A stretch of DNA of 64,000 nucleotides from Cloacibacterium sp. TD35 (GTDB taxonomy: Bacteria > Bacteroidota > Bacteroidia > Flavobacteriales > Weeksellaceae): positions 2,362,001 through 2,426,000 of the forward strand of contig NZ_CP104850.1 of the NCBI RefSeq assembly GCF_028864635.1. The letters are read 5' to 3'. This document shows, piece after piece, positions 1-7,625 of the stretch. A program made the position numbers and the translations under genes. The notes beneath the pieces were generated by a model. It had not been told where the DNA came from and ran no database searches. It was given only the letters and a program-made list of their open reading frames with translations. The stretch's first letter is position 1; every line of letters starts with the position of its first letter.

Positions 1-1599
1 GTTAACTACTTTAAAGCCGTTATTTTTTAGAATTCTATTCGCTAAATAACCACGCAAACCAACTTGGCAATAAATGGCATATGTTTTATTTTTATCTAAA
101 TTTTCGAGATTTGCTCGTAAATCATCTACATTAATATTTAAAGCACCTTCTATATGCCCACCAGAAAATTCCTTAGAAGTTCTTACATCTAGAATTACAG
201 CATCATTTTCTTTTACAAAATCCCAAAATTCATCATAATTCACCATTTCTAAATCTCCTTTCAAAATGTTTTCTGCAGTATACCCTGCAATATTTACAGG
301 ATCTTTCGCTGAGTTAAAAGGAGGAGCATACGTAATTTCTATTTCTGGCAAATCATAAACCGTAAGATTTCCTTTGATGGCCGTCGCGATTACGTCTATT
401 CTTTTATCTACACCAGCTTCGCCAACAGCTTGAGCTCCGAAAATTTTACCATTTTCATCAAAAATTACTTTCAGAACCATATTTTTTGCTCCAGGATAAT
501 AACCAGCATGATGACCGCGTGTTACAATGGCTGTTTTATAAGGAATACCGAAACGTTTTAATGTTTTTTCATTCAACCCAGTTGAGGCTACAGAAAGTTC
601 AAAAAATTTCAAAATAGAAGAGCCTAGACTTCCTGTATATTTATATTGATTTCCTAAAACGATATTGTCTGCTACTATTCTACCTTGTCTATTTGCAGGC
701 CAAGCTAAAGGAATCAAAACTTTTTTATTATTGATATAGTGAGTCACTTCTATTGCATCCCCTACCGCGTAAATATCTGGATTCGAAGTTTGCATAAATT
801 CATTGACCAAAATCCCTCGGGTTTCACCAATTTCTAAACCAGCTTCTACTGCTAATTTGGTTTCTGGTTTTACACCGATTGCAAGAATTACAGCATCAGT
901 TTCTACAGAAGTTCCATTATTTAAGAACACTTCTATGGTTTCACCTTTGTCATTGAATTTTTCTACGCCAACGTTTAACAACAATTCAAGCCCTTTTTGT
1001 TTGGCTTTTTCGTGAACGAAACTTGCGATATCAAAATCTACAGGTGCCATTACTTGATTGCCGAGTTCTACCAATTTCACAGATTTCCCAGCTTCAATTA
1101 GGTTTTCGGCAACTTCTAAGCCAATGAAACCTCCCCCTACAACTACAAAATTCTGCGCATTTTTGGTCTTTGCTACAATTTTATCCATATCAGGAATATT
1201 TCTGAGCGTATAAATTTTATCAGAATCAATTCCTTCAAAAGGGGGTTTTATAGGTTCCGCACCTGGAGAAAGCAATAACTTGTCATAGCTCTCTAAGTAA
1301 ATTTCGCCGGTTTGTAAATTTTTGACAGAGACTTTTTTCTCGTCTGTATAAATAGATAAAACTTCTGTAAAAACTCTTACATCTAAGTTGTATCTTTCTT
1401 TAAGAGATTCTGGTGTTTGCAATAAAAGAGCGTCTCTCTTGTCAATCGTTCCGCTGATATGATAAGGCAAACCACAATTCGCAAAACTTACATATTGTCC
1501 TTTTTCAAAAATAATGACTTCGTTTTCTTCTGAGAGTCTTCTCAATCTAGTTGCTGCTGTTGCGCCTCCTGCAACTCCTCCTACTATTAGTATTTTCAT
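1..1599 (-). CDS. CoA-disulfide reductase with C-terminal rhodanese domain (partial)
   Basis: Gene runs off the left edge; 533 codons are visible from the ATG at 1599. An FAD-binding Rossmann motif (GGVAGGATAA, residues 7-16) is followed by FANCGLPYH near residues 39-47, the segment that in CoA-disulfide reductases carries the redox cysteine (here Cys42). The middle part has a second nucleotide-binding motif (VVVGGGFIGLEVAE). The last ~80 residues form a rhodanese domain with YCQVGLRG and its cysteine near residue 511. Family knowledge: NAD(P)H-dependent reduction of CoA disulfide, CoA persulfide or polysulfide in the cytoplasm, linked to thiol redox and sulfane sulfur. Only a short C-terminal tail should be missing. 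A TAATTTTG promoter element and a perfect palindrome lie upstream. The exact substrate cannot be told. Confidence 0.9.
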   Translation of the reverse strand, partial: MKILIVGGVAGGATAATRLRRLSEENEVIIFEKGQYVSFANCGLPYHISGTIDKRDALLLQTPESLKERYNLDVRVFTEVLSIYTDEKKVSVKNLQTGEIYLESYDKLLLSPGAEPIKPPFEGIDSDKIYTLRNIPDMDKIVAKTKNAQNFVVVGGGFIGLEVAENLIEAGKSVKLVELGNQVMAPVDFDIASFVHEKAKQKGLELLLNVGVEKFNDKGETIEVFLNNGTSVETDAVILAIGVKPETKLAVEAGLEIGETRGILVNEFMQTSNPDIYAVGDAIEVTHYINNKKVLIPLAWPANRQGRIVADNIVLGNQYKYTGSLGSSILKFFELSVASTGLNEKTLKRFGIPYKTAIVTRGHHAGYYPGAKNMVLKVIFDENGKIFGAQAVGEAGVDKRIDVIATAIKGNLTVYDLPEIEITYAPPFNSAKDPVNIAGYTAENILKGDLEMVNYDEFWDFVKENDAVILDVRTSKEFSGGHIEGALNINVDDLRANLENLDKNKTYAIYCQVGLRGYLANRILKNNGFKVVN

Positions 1600-1658
1600 C
1601 TGTAAATCTTTAATGGATTAAAAAACTTCATTTCTTAAGTGAAATAAAATTTATAGTG

Positions 1659-1666
1659 CAAAATTA
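1659..1666 (-). promoter_or_regulatory. -7 promoter element of the CoA-disulfide reductase gene
   Basis: On the minus strand this reads TAATTTTG, an exact match to the Bacteroidota TAnnTTTG -7 element, 60 bases before the start codon. A TTG lies upstream but only 14 bases away, shorter than the usual 17-23, so the -33 element is uncertain. Confidence 0.45.
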
Positions 1667-1688
1667 CGGTTGGTTTTCACCAATTTCG

Positions 1689-1702
1689 GTAACAGATGTT
1701 AC
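1689..1702. promoter_or_regulatory. Candidate Crp/Fnr-type operator palindrome
   Basis: GTAACAGATGTTAC has perfect 6-base arms (GTAACA/TGTTAC) around GA. It sits just upstream of the -7 element of the CoA-disulfide reductase gene, where an activator would bind. Crp/Fnr-superfamily regulators of Bacteroidota, such as HcpR, use related GTTAC/GTAAC palindromes. The assignment to that family is inference. Confidence 0.4.
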
Positions 1703-1816
1703 AATGAAAACGTGATTTTTGTCAAAAACAAAAATTATCAAAATTCATATGTGAAATTTTTACACCTGATTATCAATGATTTAAATAAATTATTAAAATA
1801 TATTTACTACTTTGTA

Positions 1817-1848
1817 TTGCATAATACTGAATTTTATATATATCTTTG
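1817..1848 (+). promoter_or_regulatory. Promoter of the first PspC gene, with overlapping operator
   Basis: TTG (1817-1819), 21 bases, then TATCTTTG (1841-1848) fits the Bacteroidota consensus. The 25 bases at 1804-1828 that overlap the -33 element recur with two changes at 2197-2221 in front of the padR gene. Within this copy GTATT (1814-1818) and AATAC (1823-1827) form an inverted repeat with a 4-base spacer. It is therefore a plausible PadR repressor site. The promoter also shows that the PspC gene starts at 1900 and not at the upstream in-frame ATG 1846. Confidence 0.6.
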
Positions 1849-1899
1849 CATAAGAAAATAATAAAATCATTAAAATATAAAACACTAAAAAAATTGTAT

Positions 1900-2178
1900 A
1901 TGAAAACTTATCAACAAAACGAAAACCAATATCACACTGGTTGTAGAGCAAAATTAACTCGCGATGGAGACAATAGAAGAATCGCTGGTGTTTGTTCAGG
2001 ACTTGGAAGATATTTCGGGATAGATGTATCTTTAGTAAGAGTAGCATGGTTCTTACTAGCATTCTTCGGAATATTTTCAGCGGGAATTTCTACGTTTATG
2101 GTCGTATTCGTCTATTTTTTACTTTGGTTACTTTTACCAAAAACGAGAACGATTCACTACTTCGAAGAAAGAAAATAG
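1900..2178 (+). CDS. Small PspC-domain membrane protein
   Basis: 92 residues. After a polar N terminus, residues ~17-75 form a PspC domain (RRIAGVCSGLGRYFGID... followed by hydrophobic segments ending in LLPK). It has one or two membrane helices and a charged tail. PspC proteins are inner-membrane partners of phage-shock-type envelope stress responses. Their biochemical role in Bacteroidota is not settled. The start at 1900 was chosen because an in-frame ATG at 1846 lies inside the promoter. The same domain occurs in the larger protein at 2648-4384, and both promoters carry the same candidate operator, so the PadR regulator between them probably controls both. Confidence 0.85.
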   Translation: MKTYQQNENQYHTGCRAKLTRDGDNRRIAGVCSGLGRYFGIDVSLVRVAWFLLAFFGIFSAGISTFMVVFVYFLLWLLLPKTRTIHYFEERK

Positions 2179-2196
2179 TAATATATTTTTTTTGCA

Positions 2197-2239
2197 TTAC
2201 TACTTTGCATTGCATATTACTAAAAAATACCTATTTTTG
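2197..2239 (+). promoter_or_regulatory. Promoter and operator of the padR-pspC unit
   Basis: TTG (2210-2212), 19 bases, TATTTTTG (2232-2239). The sequence 2197-2221 matches 1804-1828 at 23 of 25 positions and overlaps the -33 element. This suggests that the PadR protein encoded just downstream represses both its own unit and the small PspC gene. Confidence 0.6.
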
Positions 2240-2307
2240 TTCAACAGAAAAAAATTCGTAAAATGAATGTTACAACAAATCATAAAAACCACTAATAACT
2301 AAAAAAC

Positions 2308-2637
2308 ATGAACACAGAAAATACCAAAGCGCAAATGCGAAAAGGAATTCTAGAGTTCTGTATTTTGAGCCTTATCAATAATAAAGAAATGTATGTTTCT
2401 GATTTAATAGACGAACTCAAAAAAGGAAAGCTAGATGTAGTAGAAGGAACTCTTTATCCGCTACTTACAAGATTGAAAAATGGAGAATTTCTTGCTTACA
2501 GATGGGAAGAATCTACCAGTGGACCGCCAAGAAAATACTACCAAATTACTGAAAAAGGAAAAACTTTTTTAGCAGAATTACAAAATACTTGGAATGAATT
2601 AACAGAATCTGTAAACCAAATCACCAAAACATCATAA
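2308..2637 (+). CDS. PadR family transcriptional regulator
   Basis: 109 residues with the PadR winged-helix fold. It opens with a hydrophobic helix (KGILEFCILSLINN). The recognition region then contains VVEGTLYPLLTRLKNGEFL, followed by a wing with RKYYQITEKG and a C-terminal dimerisation helix. PadR proteins are dimeric repressors. It lies between two PspC-domain genes, 11 bases ahead of the second, and two copies of a 25-base near-identical element sit on the promoters of both units. It is therefore most likely an autoregulated repressor of this envelope module. The inducing signal cannot be seen from sequence. Confidence 0.92.
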   Translation: MNTENTKAQMRKGILEFCILSLINNKEMYVSDLIDELKKGKLDVVEGTLYPLLTRLKNGEFLAYRWEESTSGPPRKYYQITEKGKTFLAELQNTWNELTESVNQITKTS

Positions 2638-2647
2638 AAACTAAACT

Positions 2648-4384
2648 ATGAACAAAACATTATCAATAGGACTTGCTGGTTTTTCTTTCGTAATAGAAGA
2701 ACACGCATACATAAAACTGAGTGACTACCTCACTGCACTGAGAAGTTCTCTAGAGGAATCAGAAGCAGACGAAATTATGCATGATATCGAAATTAGAATT
2801 GTAGAAATTCTAAAAGATAACATGGGAAAAAGAGAAGTGGTAAATGATGATGATATAGAAAAAGTAATTGCCCAAATTGGTAAACCAGAAGTAATAGAAG
2901 AACAAGAAGAAGCTTATTTTTCTGATAAAACTGCCAATAAAAAATCAAGACCTTCATTTTCTTCGGCACAGCAAAAACAACTGTTCCGTGACCCAGAAAA
3001 CATGAAATTAGCAGGTGTTTGCTCTGGTCTGGCTGCCTATTTTGGAATAGATGTAACTTGGATGAGAGTCATCTGGTTTGGTGTAGCATTTTTAGGATTG
3101 TTCACTGCCGGGATCTCTACTACTCTTATCATTTTCTTATATGTAGTTTTTTGGATTATCCTTCCTAAAGCAGAAACTGCAGCAGATTTTCTTAAAATGA
3201 AAGGTAAACCATTAAACTTCGACAACTTAAAAGAAGAATCTAGCAATATCGTAAAGTTTGCCAATGAATCTACTGCAAAAGTTGGCGAAATGTACAATGA
3301 AGCTAAACCTGTAGTAACTTCTGCTGGTAGCGGATTGCTAAATGTTTTAAGAGTTCTTTTTGGTGCTATTTTCGCTTTCTTGGCACTTGGAGCAATCATC
3401 GGTTTATTCTTCTTTTTCAATTTATTTGGAAATCCTGATTTTCCTGGTGTAAGCAAAATGAACTTCTTGTTTGACGATGGCGGAATGAAATATATCCTTT
3501 CTTCTCTGATTGTATTAGGAACATTATTTCCTGCGGTTCTTTTCAGCTTAATCAGCATCAAATTATTATCTCCTAAAACTAAATTAAGAAACTTAGGATA
3601 TGTATTAGGTGGTTTATTCTTAGCAATTGTTCTTTTAGGAACTTATTTCGGAGTAAACATGGCAAAAATAGATATGTCTTACAAAGGTGACAAAGAAGAA
3701 ACTGAAAATATTTCCATCAATGTACAACCTACAGACAGCCTTATCATTGACAAAAAACAAGTAAACATTCCAGCGAATTACACTGCTTATGATGATGATA
3801 TTTTCTCAGACAAGAAAATGGTTTTCGAAGAAGATTATCCAAATGTAGAAGTAGTAAGAAATGCTAATATTACTCAGCCTTACCTCATCATCAAAAAATA
3901 TGCGGAAGGTTACAATAAACCTCTAGAACTTAATGTTCCTGTAGAAGTGGTAGGCAACAAAATTTTATTACCAAATTTCGTAAGTTATCCTTACCAATAC
4001 AGATTCAGACATTACAGTGTAGATTATGAATTGGTGGTACCAAAAGACATGAAAGTTGCAAAAGGAAACGAGCATCTAAATGTAAACGGTGACCTAAATG
4101 CAAACGGAATAGATGATGACGAAGAAAATAATAACAATAATAATGGAGATATCGTCATAGAAAAAAATAAAATAAACATCAACGGAACTACTATAGAATA
4201 CGATTCTGAAAATGCTGACAGTGTAATTATCAACGGAAAAAAATATCCTAAAAAAGTTGCAGACAGCATTTTAGAAAAAGACATCAAAAATATTAACAGT
4301 CTAAAAGATTTAGAAAATTTAAAAGACCTTAATATTTCAATTAAAGATGGAGATTCTAAGATAGAAATTAACACTAAGAAATAA
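2648..4384 (+). CDS. Large PspC-domain membrane protein
   Basis: 578 residues. Residues 1-90 are an acidic helical domain resembling the HAAS-type segments found with PadR regulators. A PspC domain follows at about 112-178 (MKLAGVCSGLAAYFGID...). Further membrane helices lie near 230-260, 280-305 and 317-340. The C-terminal ~230 residues are soluble and probably face the periplasm. This part has an Asp/Asn-rich stretch near 490-502 and resembles the adhesin-like domains of DUF4097/DUF2807 type, though I am not sure of that. It is co-transcribed with padR (11-base gap). Its likely role is envelope-stress sensing or signalling. Confidence 0.85.
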   Translation: MNKTLSIGLAGFSFVIEEHAYIKLSDYLTALRSSLEESEADEIMHDIEIRIVEILKDNMGKREVVNDDDIEKVIAQIGKPEVIEEQEEAYFSDKTANKKSRPSFSSAQQKQLFRDPENMKLAGVCSGLAAYFGIDVTWMRVIWFGVAFLGLFTAGISTTLIIFLYVVFWIILPKAETAADFLKMKGKPLNFDNLKEESSNIVKFANESTAKVGEMYNEAKPVVTSAGSGLLNVLRVLFGAIFAFLALGAIIGLFFFFNLFGNPDFPGVSKMNFLFDDGGMKYILSSLIVLGTLFPAVLFSLISIKLLSPKTKLRNLGYVLGGLFLAIVLLGTYFGVNMAKIDMSYKGDKEETENISINVQPTDSLIIDKKQVNIPANYTAYDDDIFSDKKMVFEEDYPNVEVVRNANITQPYLIIKKYAEGYNKPLELNVPVEVVGNKILLPNFVSYPYQYRFRHYSVDYELVVPKDMKVAKGNEHLNVNGDLNANGIDDDEENNNNNNGDIVIEKNKININGTTIEYDSENADSVIINGKKYPKKVADSILEKDIKNINSLKDLENLKDLNISIKDGDSKIEINTKK

Positions 4385-4388
4385 ATAG

Positions 4389-4448
4389 TTCTAGTTTAGT
4401 TGGGTTGCTGATGATAACAACAGAAACTTCTGCAACCCTACGCTAGAA
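4389..4448 (+). terminator. Two-part hairpin after the PspC gene
   Basis: TTCTAG (4389-4394) pairs with CTAGAA (4443-4448), and inside it GGGTTGC (4402-4408) pairs with GCAACCC (4432-4438). It begins five bases after the stop codon. No immediate T-run follows, although a T-rich stretch lies 25 bases further on, so it may be a 3'-end stabiliser or a weak terminator. Confidence 0.4.
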
Positions 4449-4587
4449 ACTAAGCAACAAAAACGAAGCCTATTTTTGATTTTTTTTAGAAAATTTTAAC
4501 AAATAAAATATTTTAAAATTAAAAATAATTAATACCTTCGCTAAGTGAATGAAACTCACATAAAACAAACAAAAAACACTAGAAATT

Positions 4588-4650
4588 ATGATACAATTTG
4601 TCTTAGAAATCGTGATGAAAATAATGGAGTTCATCAGCAGTCTATTTTAG
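4588..4650 (+). CDS. Possible 20-residue hydrophobic peptide
   Basis: An ATG-initiated frame of 20 codons ending in TAG encodes a strongly hydrophobic peptide (start MIQFVLEIVM, end SSLF) with one acidic and one basic residue in its first half. It could form a short membrane helix of the kind seen in small stress or type I toxin peptides. TACCTTCG at 4533-4540 resembles a -7 element, and a terminator-like hairpin follows at 4683. The 350-base gap between the PspC and acyltransferase genes holds no other gene. Expression is unproven. Confidence 0.3.
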   Translation: MIQFVLEIVMKIMEFISSLF

Positions 4651-4674
4651 AAAGATTATAATCTATAAAATAAT

Positions 4675-4682
4675 TATATTTG
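4675..4682 (+). promoter_or_regulatory. -7 element upstream of the acyltransferase gene
   Basis: TATATTTG matches TAnnTTTG exactly, 51 bases before the acyltransferase start. No clear TTG sits at the normal distance upstream. Confidence 0.4.
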
Positions 4683-4720
4683 CAAGTAACCTTTTTGCTA
4701 GGGTTACTTGTTTTGTTTTT
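4683..4720 (+). terminator. Hairpin with T-run, or 5' leader stem-loop
   Basis: CAAGTAACC (4683-4691) and GGTTACTTG (4702-4710) pair perfectly over 9 bases with a 10-base loop, followed by TTTTGTTTTT. The form is that of an intrinsic terminator for anything transcribed from the small-peptide region. It also lies directly after a -7 element, so it could instead be the 5' leader of the acyltransferase mRNA. Confidence 0.5.
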
Positions 4721-4732
4721 AAAGAGAAATAT

Positions 4733-5308
4733 ATGAAATTTATTAAAAAAATTATCGCAAAGTTTATCCTTTGGGTTTGGGGTTGGAAGATTGTGTTAGA
4801 AGGTCCCGCAAGTAATTTAGACCGTTGCGTTTTAGTCGTAGCTCCACACACTGCTAATGATGAATACATTTTAGGAAATCTAGCTTATTGGGTTCTTGAT
4901 AAGAAATTAAAAGTTATCATTAAAGATGCTCATACTAAGGCTTGGTACGGTTTTATCGTAAAAGCATTGGGAGGAGTTGGAATCGATAGAAGCCAAAGAA
5001 ATGACTTGGTTAATTTTGTAAAAAATGAATTTGCAAAAGATGATTTCAGCTTAGTGATTACACCAGAAGGAACAAGAAGTCTTGTTAACAAATGGAGAAA
5101 AGGATTCTATCACATGGCAAAAGAATCAAACGTTCCTATCGTTATCGCTGCTGGAGATTTTAAAACCAAAAGTATTCATTTAGGTAAACAAATTTCTGCC
5201 GAAGACATTCAGACCAGAAGCTACGAAAGCATCATGGAAGAATTACAAGAATATTACAAAAAAATCACTCCAAAATATCCAGAAAAGTGGAATCCAAAAA
5301 TCTACTAA
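4733..5308 (+). CDS. Lysophospholipid acyltransferase family protein
   Basis: 191 residues. An N-terminal amphipathic/membrane segment (FIKKIIAKFILWVWGW) precedes APHTANDE (His39, Asp43), a variant of the catalytic H-x4-D box of PlsC-type acyltransferases in which the spacing is three. TPEGTRS at 110-116 is the second hallmark block. The family transfers acyl chains to lysophospholipid or related glycerol acceptors at the inner membrane. This short single-domain form is common in Bacteroidota and its substrate is unassigned. It is followed after 18 bases by the thioesterase and menaquinone genes, with which it may be co-transcribed. Confidence 0.85.
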   Translation: MKFIKKIIAKFILWVWGWKIVLEGPASNLDRCVLVVAPHTANDEYILGNLAYWVLDKKLKVIIKDAHTKAWYGFIVKALGGVGIDRSQRNDLVNFVKNEFAKDDFSLVITPEGTRSLVNKWRKGFYHMAKESNVPIVIAAGDFKTKSIHLGKQISAEDIQTRSYESIMEELQEYYKKITPKYPEKWNPKIY

Positions 5309-5326
5309 TCTAAAAGTTGAATTTTT

Positions 5327-5755
5327 ATGATAACCAACGAAGAAAAATTAGCACAGCTCAACCTTTGGAATAAAAACACTTTAATGGAAACTTTAGAAAT
5401 CGTTTTTACCGATTTAGGAGACGATTATTTGGTAGGAACTATGCCCGTAAATTCTAGAGTTCATCAGCCATTAGGTTTATTGCATGGTGGTGCTAACATT
5501 GCATTTGCTGAAAGTTTAGGCTCATGTCTTTCTAATATATTGGTAGCTCACGAAGGAAAAGCTGCTGTAGGAACTAATATTAATTCTAATCACCTCAAAA
5601 GTAAAACAGAGGGAACAGTTACAGGAACGGCTAAAATGATTAGAAAAGGACAAACGCTCCATTTTCTGGAAATAGAAATAAAAGACGAAAACGGAAGTTT
5701 ACTGTGTCATTCTACGATGACGAATATGGTGATTAACCGAAAAATAGAAAAGTAA
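5327..5755 (+). CDS. Hotdog thioesterase, probable DHNA-CoA thioesterase (MenI-like)
   Basis: 142 residues of the PaaI/YdiI hotdog family. LLHGGANIAFAESLGS carries His53 and Glu62, which fall where E. coli MenI/YdiI has its catalytic His and Glu. The family hydrolyses aromatic or acyl CoA thioesters as a tetramer. The stop codon overlaps the start of an isochorismate synthase gene by one base (TAATG). The close coupling to menaquinone synthesis supports release of 1,4-dihydroxy-2-naphthoate from its CoA ester as the function. Substrate assignment is inference from context. Confidence 0.8.
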   Translation: MITNEEKLAQLNLWNKNTLMETLEIVFTDLGDDYLVGTMPVNSRVHQPLGLLHGGANIAFAESLGSCLSNILVAHEGKAAVGTNINSNHLKSKTEGTVTGTAKMIRKGQTLHFLEIEIKDENGSLLCHSTMTNMVINRKIEK

Positions 5756-6723
5756 TGAAAGCTATTTTCAGATTACCCTTTGACGAAAAATTTATACTGA
5801 TACATCATCATGAAGCTGCAAGAAATGTGGCTTCTTTTTTTCCTTTCACCAAAGGAAAAACCATTCATTTACAAGCAGATCATCTAGAAATCTGTACTTC
5901 AGAAGAGCTCAAATCTTCTTTTTTTGAGGTAGAAAATTTTCTTGAAAACAATGCTGAAATGAATATTCCTCAGCATGAAGAATATCTACAAAAATTAGAA
6001 AAAGCGATTGAAATCATCAAGCAAAATAACTTGCCAAAACTGGTTATTTCTAGACCTATTGCTAGAGAAATTTCTTCCATCAATTTAGAAAAAACTTACC
6101 AATTACTTTGCAAAAAATATCCCAATACACTTTGTTATATTCTCATTTCTGATGAAGAAATTTGGATAGGTGCAACTCCTGAAATTTTGGGAAAATTCAA
6201 TAAAAAAACACATGAGCTTTTCACCATGAGTTTAGCCGGAACCCTTCCCGTAGATGAAGAATGGAGCGAAAAAGAAATTGAAGAACAAAAACCTGTTACC
6301 CATTATATTTCTGAAATTTTAAAAAAATATTCTTCCGAAATTACACAGAGTGAAACTTATAATCATATTTCGGGAAACATTAAGCATCTCAGAACTGATT
6401 TCACTGCTAAAATTGAAGACAAAAGGCTTGAAGAATTAATTGAAGAACTCCATCCTACTCCTGCAGTTTGTGGAATTCCGAAGGAATTTTGTAAAGAAAA
6501 AATTATAGAAATCGAACAATATAACCGTGAATTTTACGCAGGCTACATTAAAATAGAAACTGATGAAGAAATTTATTATTTTGTGAATCTTAGATGTGCT
6601 AAAATTTACAAAAATCAAGTAATAGCGTTTGCCGGTGGCGGAATTACGGCACTTTCTTCGCCAGAAAAAGAATGGCGAGAAACCGAACTGAAGTCTCAAG
6701 CTATTCTTCATCATTTACAATAA
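5755..6723 (+). CDS. menF: Isochorismate synthase (chorismate-binding enzyme)
   Basis: 322 residues of the ADCS/anthranilate synthase/isochorismate synthase family, converting chorismate to isochorismate, the first committed step to menaquinone. Recognisable blocks are VISRPIARE (near 98), IWIGATPEIL (near 138), SLAGTLP (near 160), HPTPAVCGIPKE (near 234), EFYAGYIKI and FAGGGI near the C terminus. It is shorter at the N terminus than the E. coli enzyme, as is usual in Bacteroidota. The start overlaps the stop of the MenI-like gene, so the two are translationally coupled. No siderophore genes are nearby, which favours MenF over EntC. A strong terminator follows immediately. Confidence 0.88.
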   Translation: MKAIFRLPFDEKFILIHHHEAARNVASFFPFTKGKTIHLQADHLEICTSEELKSSFFEVENFLENNAEMNIPQHEEYLQKLEKAIEIIKQNNLPKLVISRPIAREISSINLEKTYQLLCKKYPNTLCYILISDEEIWIGATPEILGKFNKKTHELFTMSLAGTLPVDEEWSEKEIEEQKPVTHYISEILKKYSSEITQSETYNHISGNIKHLRTDFTAKIEDKRLEELIEELHPTPAVCGIPKEFCKEKIIEIEQYNREFYAGYIKIETDEEIYYFVNLRCAKIYKNQVIAFAGGGITALSSPEKEWRETELKSQAILHHLQ

Positions 6724-6751
6724 AAAAAGCCGCTTCTAGAAGCGGATTTTT
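6722..6751. terminator. Bidirectional intrinsic terminator
   Basis: The palindrome CCGCTTCTAGAAGCGG (6730-6745) is flanked by an A-run on the left and a T-run on the right. It lies between the convergent isochorismate synthase gene and the small membrane-protein gene and can serve both. Confidence 0.8.
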
Positions 6752-6752
6752 A

Positions 6753-6950
6753 TTAACTATTTTTCTGTGAAAGTTTTTTCCAAGTATTCATGACCAGAGT
6801 AACTAAAATTCCTATAATAGATGCGACTATGGAGAATAAGAATTTATTGTTATCTGAATGCATAAAACCTAAATTCCAGTCTATTGCATAAAGATTAACT
6901 CCTAAAAATATAATAAAAAGCACTAAAAAAACTTTGTAAAAGGTTGTCAT
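6753..6950 (-). CDS. Small two-helix membrane protein, unknown function
   Basis: 65 residues with two hydrophobic segments (FYKVFLVLFIIFLGVNLYAI near 4-23 and FSIVASIIGILVTLVMNTW near 39-57) and a basic tail. I do not recognise a family beyond small inner-membrane proteins common in flavobacteria. It lies 33 bases downstream of marC on the same strand and may be its last partner. Coding is supported by the sensible topology and the terminator that follows. Confidence 0.6.
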   Translation of the reverse strand: MTTFYKVFLVLFIIFLGVNLYAIDWNLGFMHSDNNKFLFSIVASIIGILVTLVMNTWKKLSQKNS

Positions 6951-6983
6951 TGGTATGAGATTTATGATTTAATATTGATAATT

Positions 6984-7580
6984 TTAAAATTGTACGTATG
7001 TAGAAAATAACTGTGCAAAGTTAGCGGTAAATAATTTAATAGATATCGCTAAAAGGATAATTCCAAAAACTTTTTTGAAAATCATCAGCGTAGCATCTCC
7101 TATTTTTTCTTCTAAGAAATTGGCAGATTTTAGAACAATGTAAACCAAAATGGTATTGAGCAAAATCCCTAAAATTATATTCACTACATGAAATTCTGCA
7201 CGAAGTGATAAGGTAGTAGTCAATGTTCCAGCTCCGGCAACTAAAGGAAACGCAATCGGAACGATAGAAGCTGCCTTCACGTTTTCTACTTTGTGAATTT
7301 CTATTCCCAAAATCATTTCCAAAGCAATAATAAAAATAACCAAAGCACCTGCAATAGCAAACGAATTCACATCTATCCCGATGAATTTGAGCATTTCTTT
7401 TCCCACAAAAAGAAAAACAATCATTAATACACCAGAAACTACTGATGCTCTTTCTGCATCAATATGCCCGAATTGCTTTCTAAGAGAAACAATAATAGGA
7501 ACAGAACCTAAAATATCGATTACTGCAAACAAAACCATAAAACAAGTCAAGGTTTCTTTAAAAGAAAACGATTCTAACAT
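6984..7580 (-). CDS. MarC family integral membrane protein
   Basis: 198 residues with six predicted membrane helices. The block VPIAFPLVAGAGTLTTTLSL near the middle corresponds to the conserved P-L-x-A-G-P-G motif of the MarC/UPF0056 family; here the second proline is replaced by alanine. Despite the name, a role in multiple antibiotic resistance has not held up, and the transported molecule is unknown. It is read toward the small membrane protein at 6753. It is separated from the Bat operon, which ends at 7626, by only 45 bases, so read-through from that operon is possible. Confidence 0.85.
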   Translation of the reverse strand: MLESFSFKETLTCFMVLFAVIDILGSVPIIVSLRKQFGHIDAERASVVSGVLMIVFLFVGKEMLKFIGIDVNSFAIAGALVIFIIALEMILGIEIHKVENVKAASIVPIAFPLVAGAGTLTTTLSLRAEFHVVNIILGILLNTILVYIVLKSANFLEEKIGDATLMIFKKVFGIILLAISIKLFTANFAQLFSTYVQF

Positions 7581-7625
7581 AGTGTGATTTTTTTATTATT
7601 TTCACAAAAGTATGAAATACTTTTA

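Noticed and set aside
1670-1861. 63-codon plus-strand frame before the small PspC gene
   Set aside because: It covers the PspC promoter and operator and has no recognisable features.
3037-3561. 174-codon minus-strand frame inside the large PspC gene
   Set aside because: Antisense shadow of a convincing membrane-protein gene.
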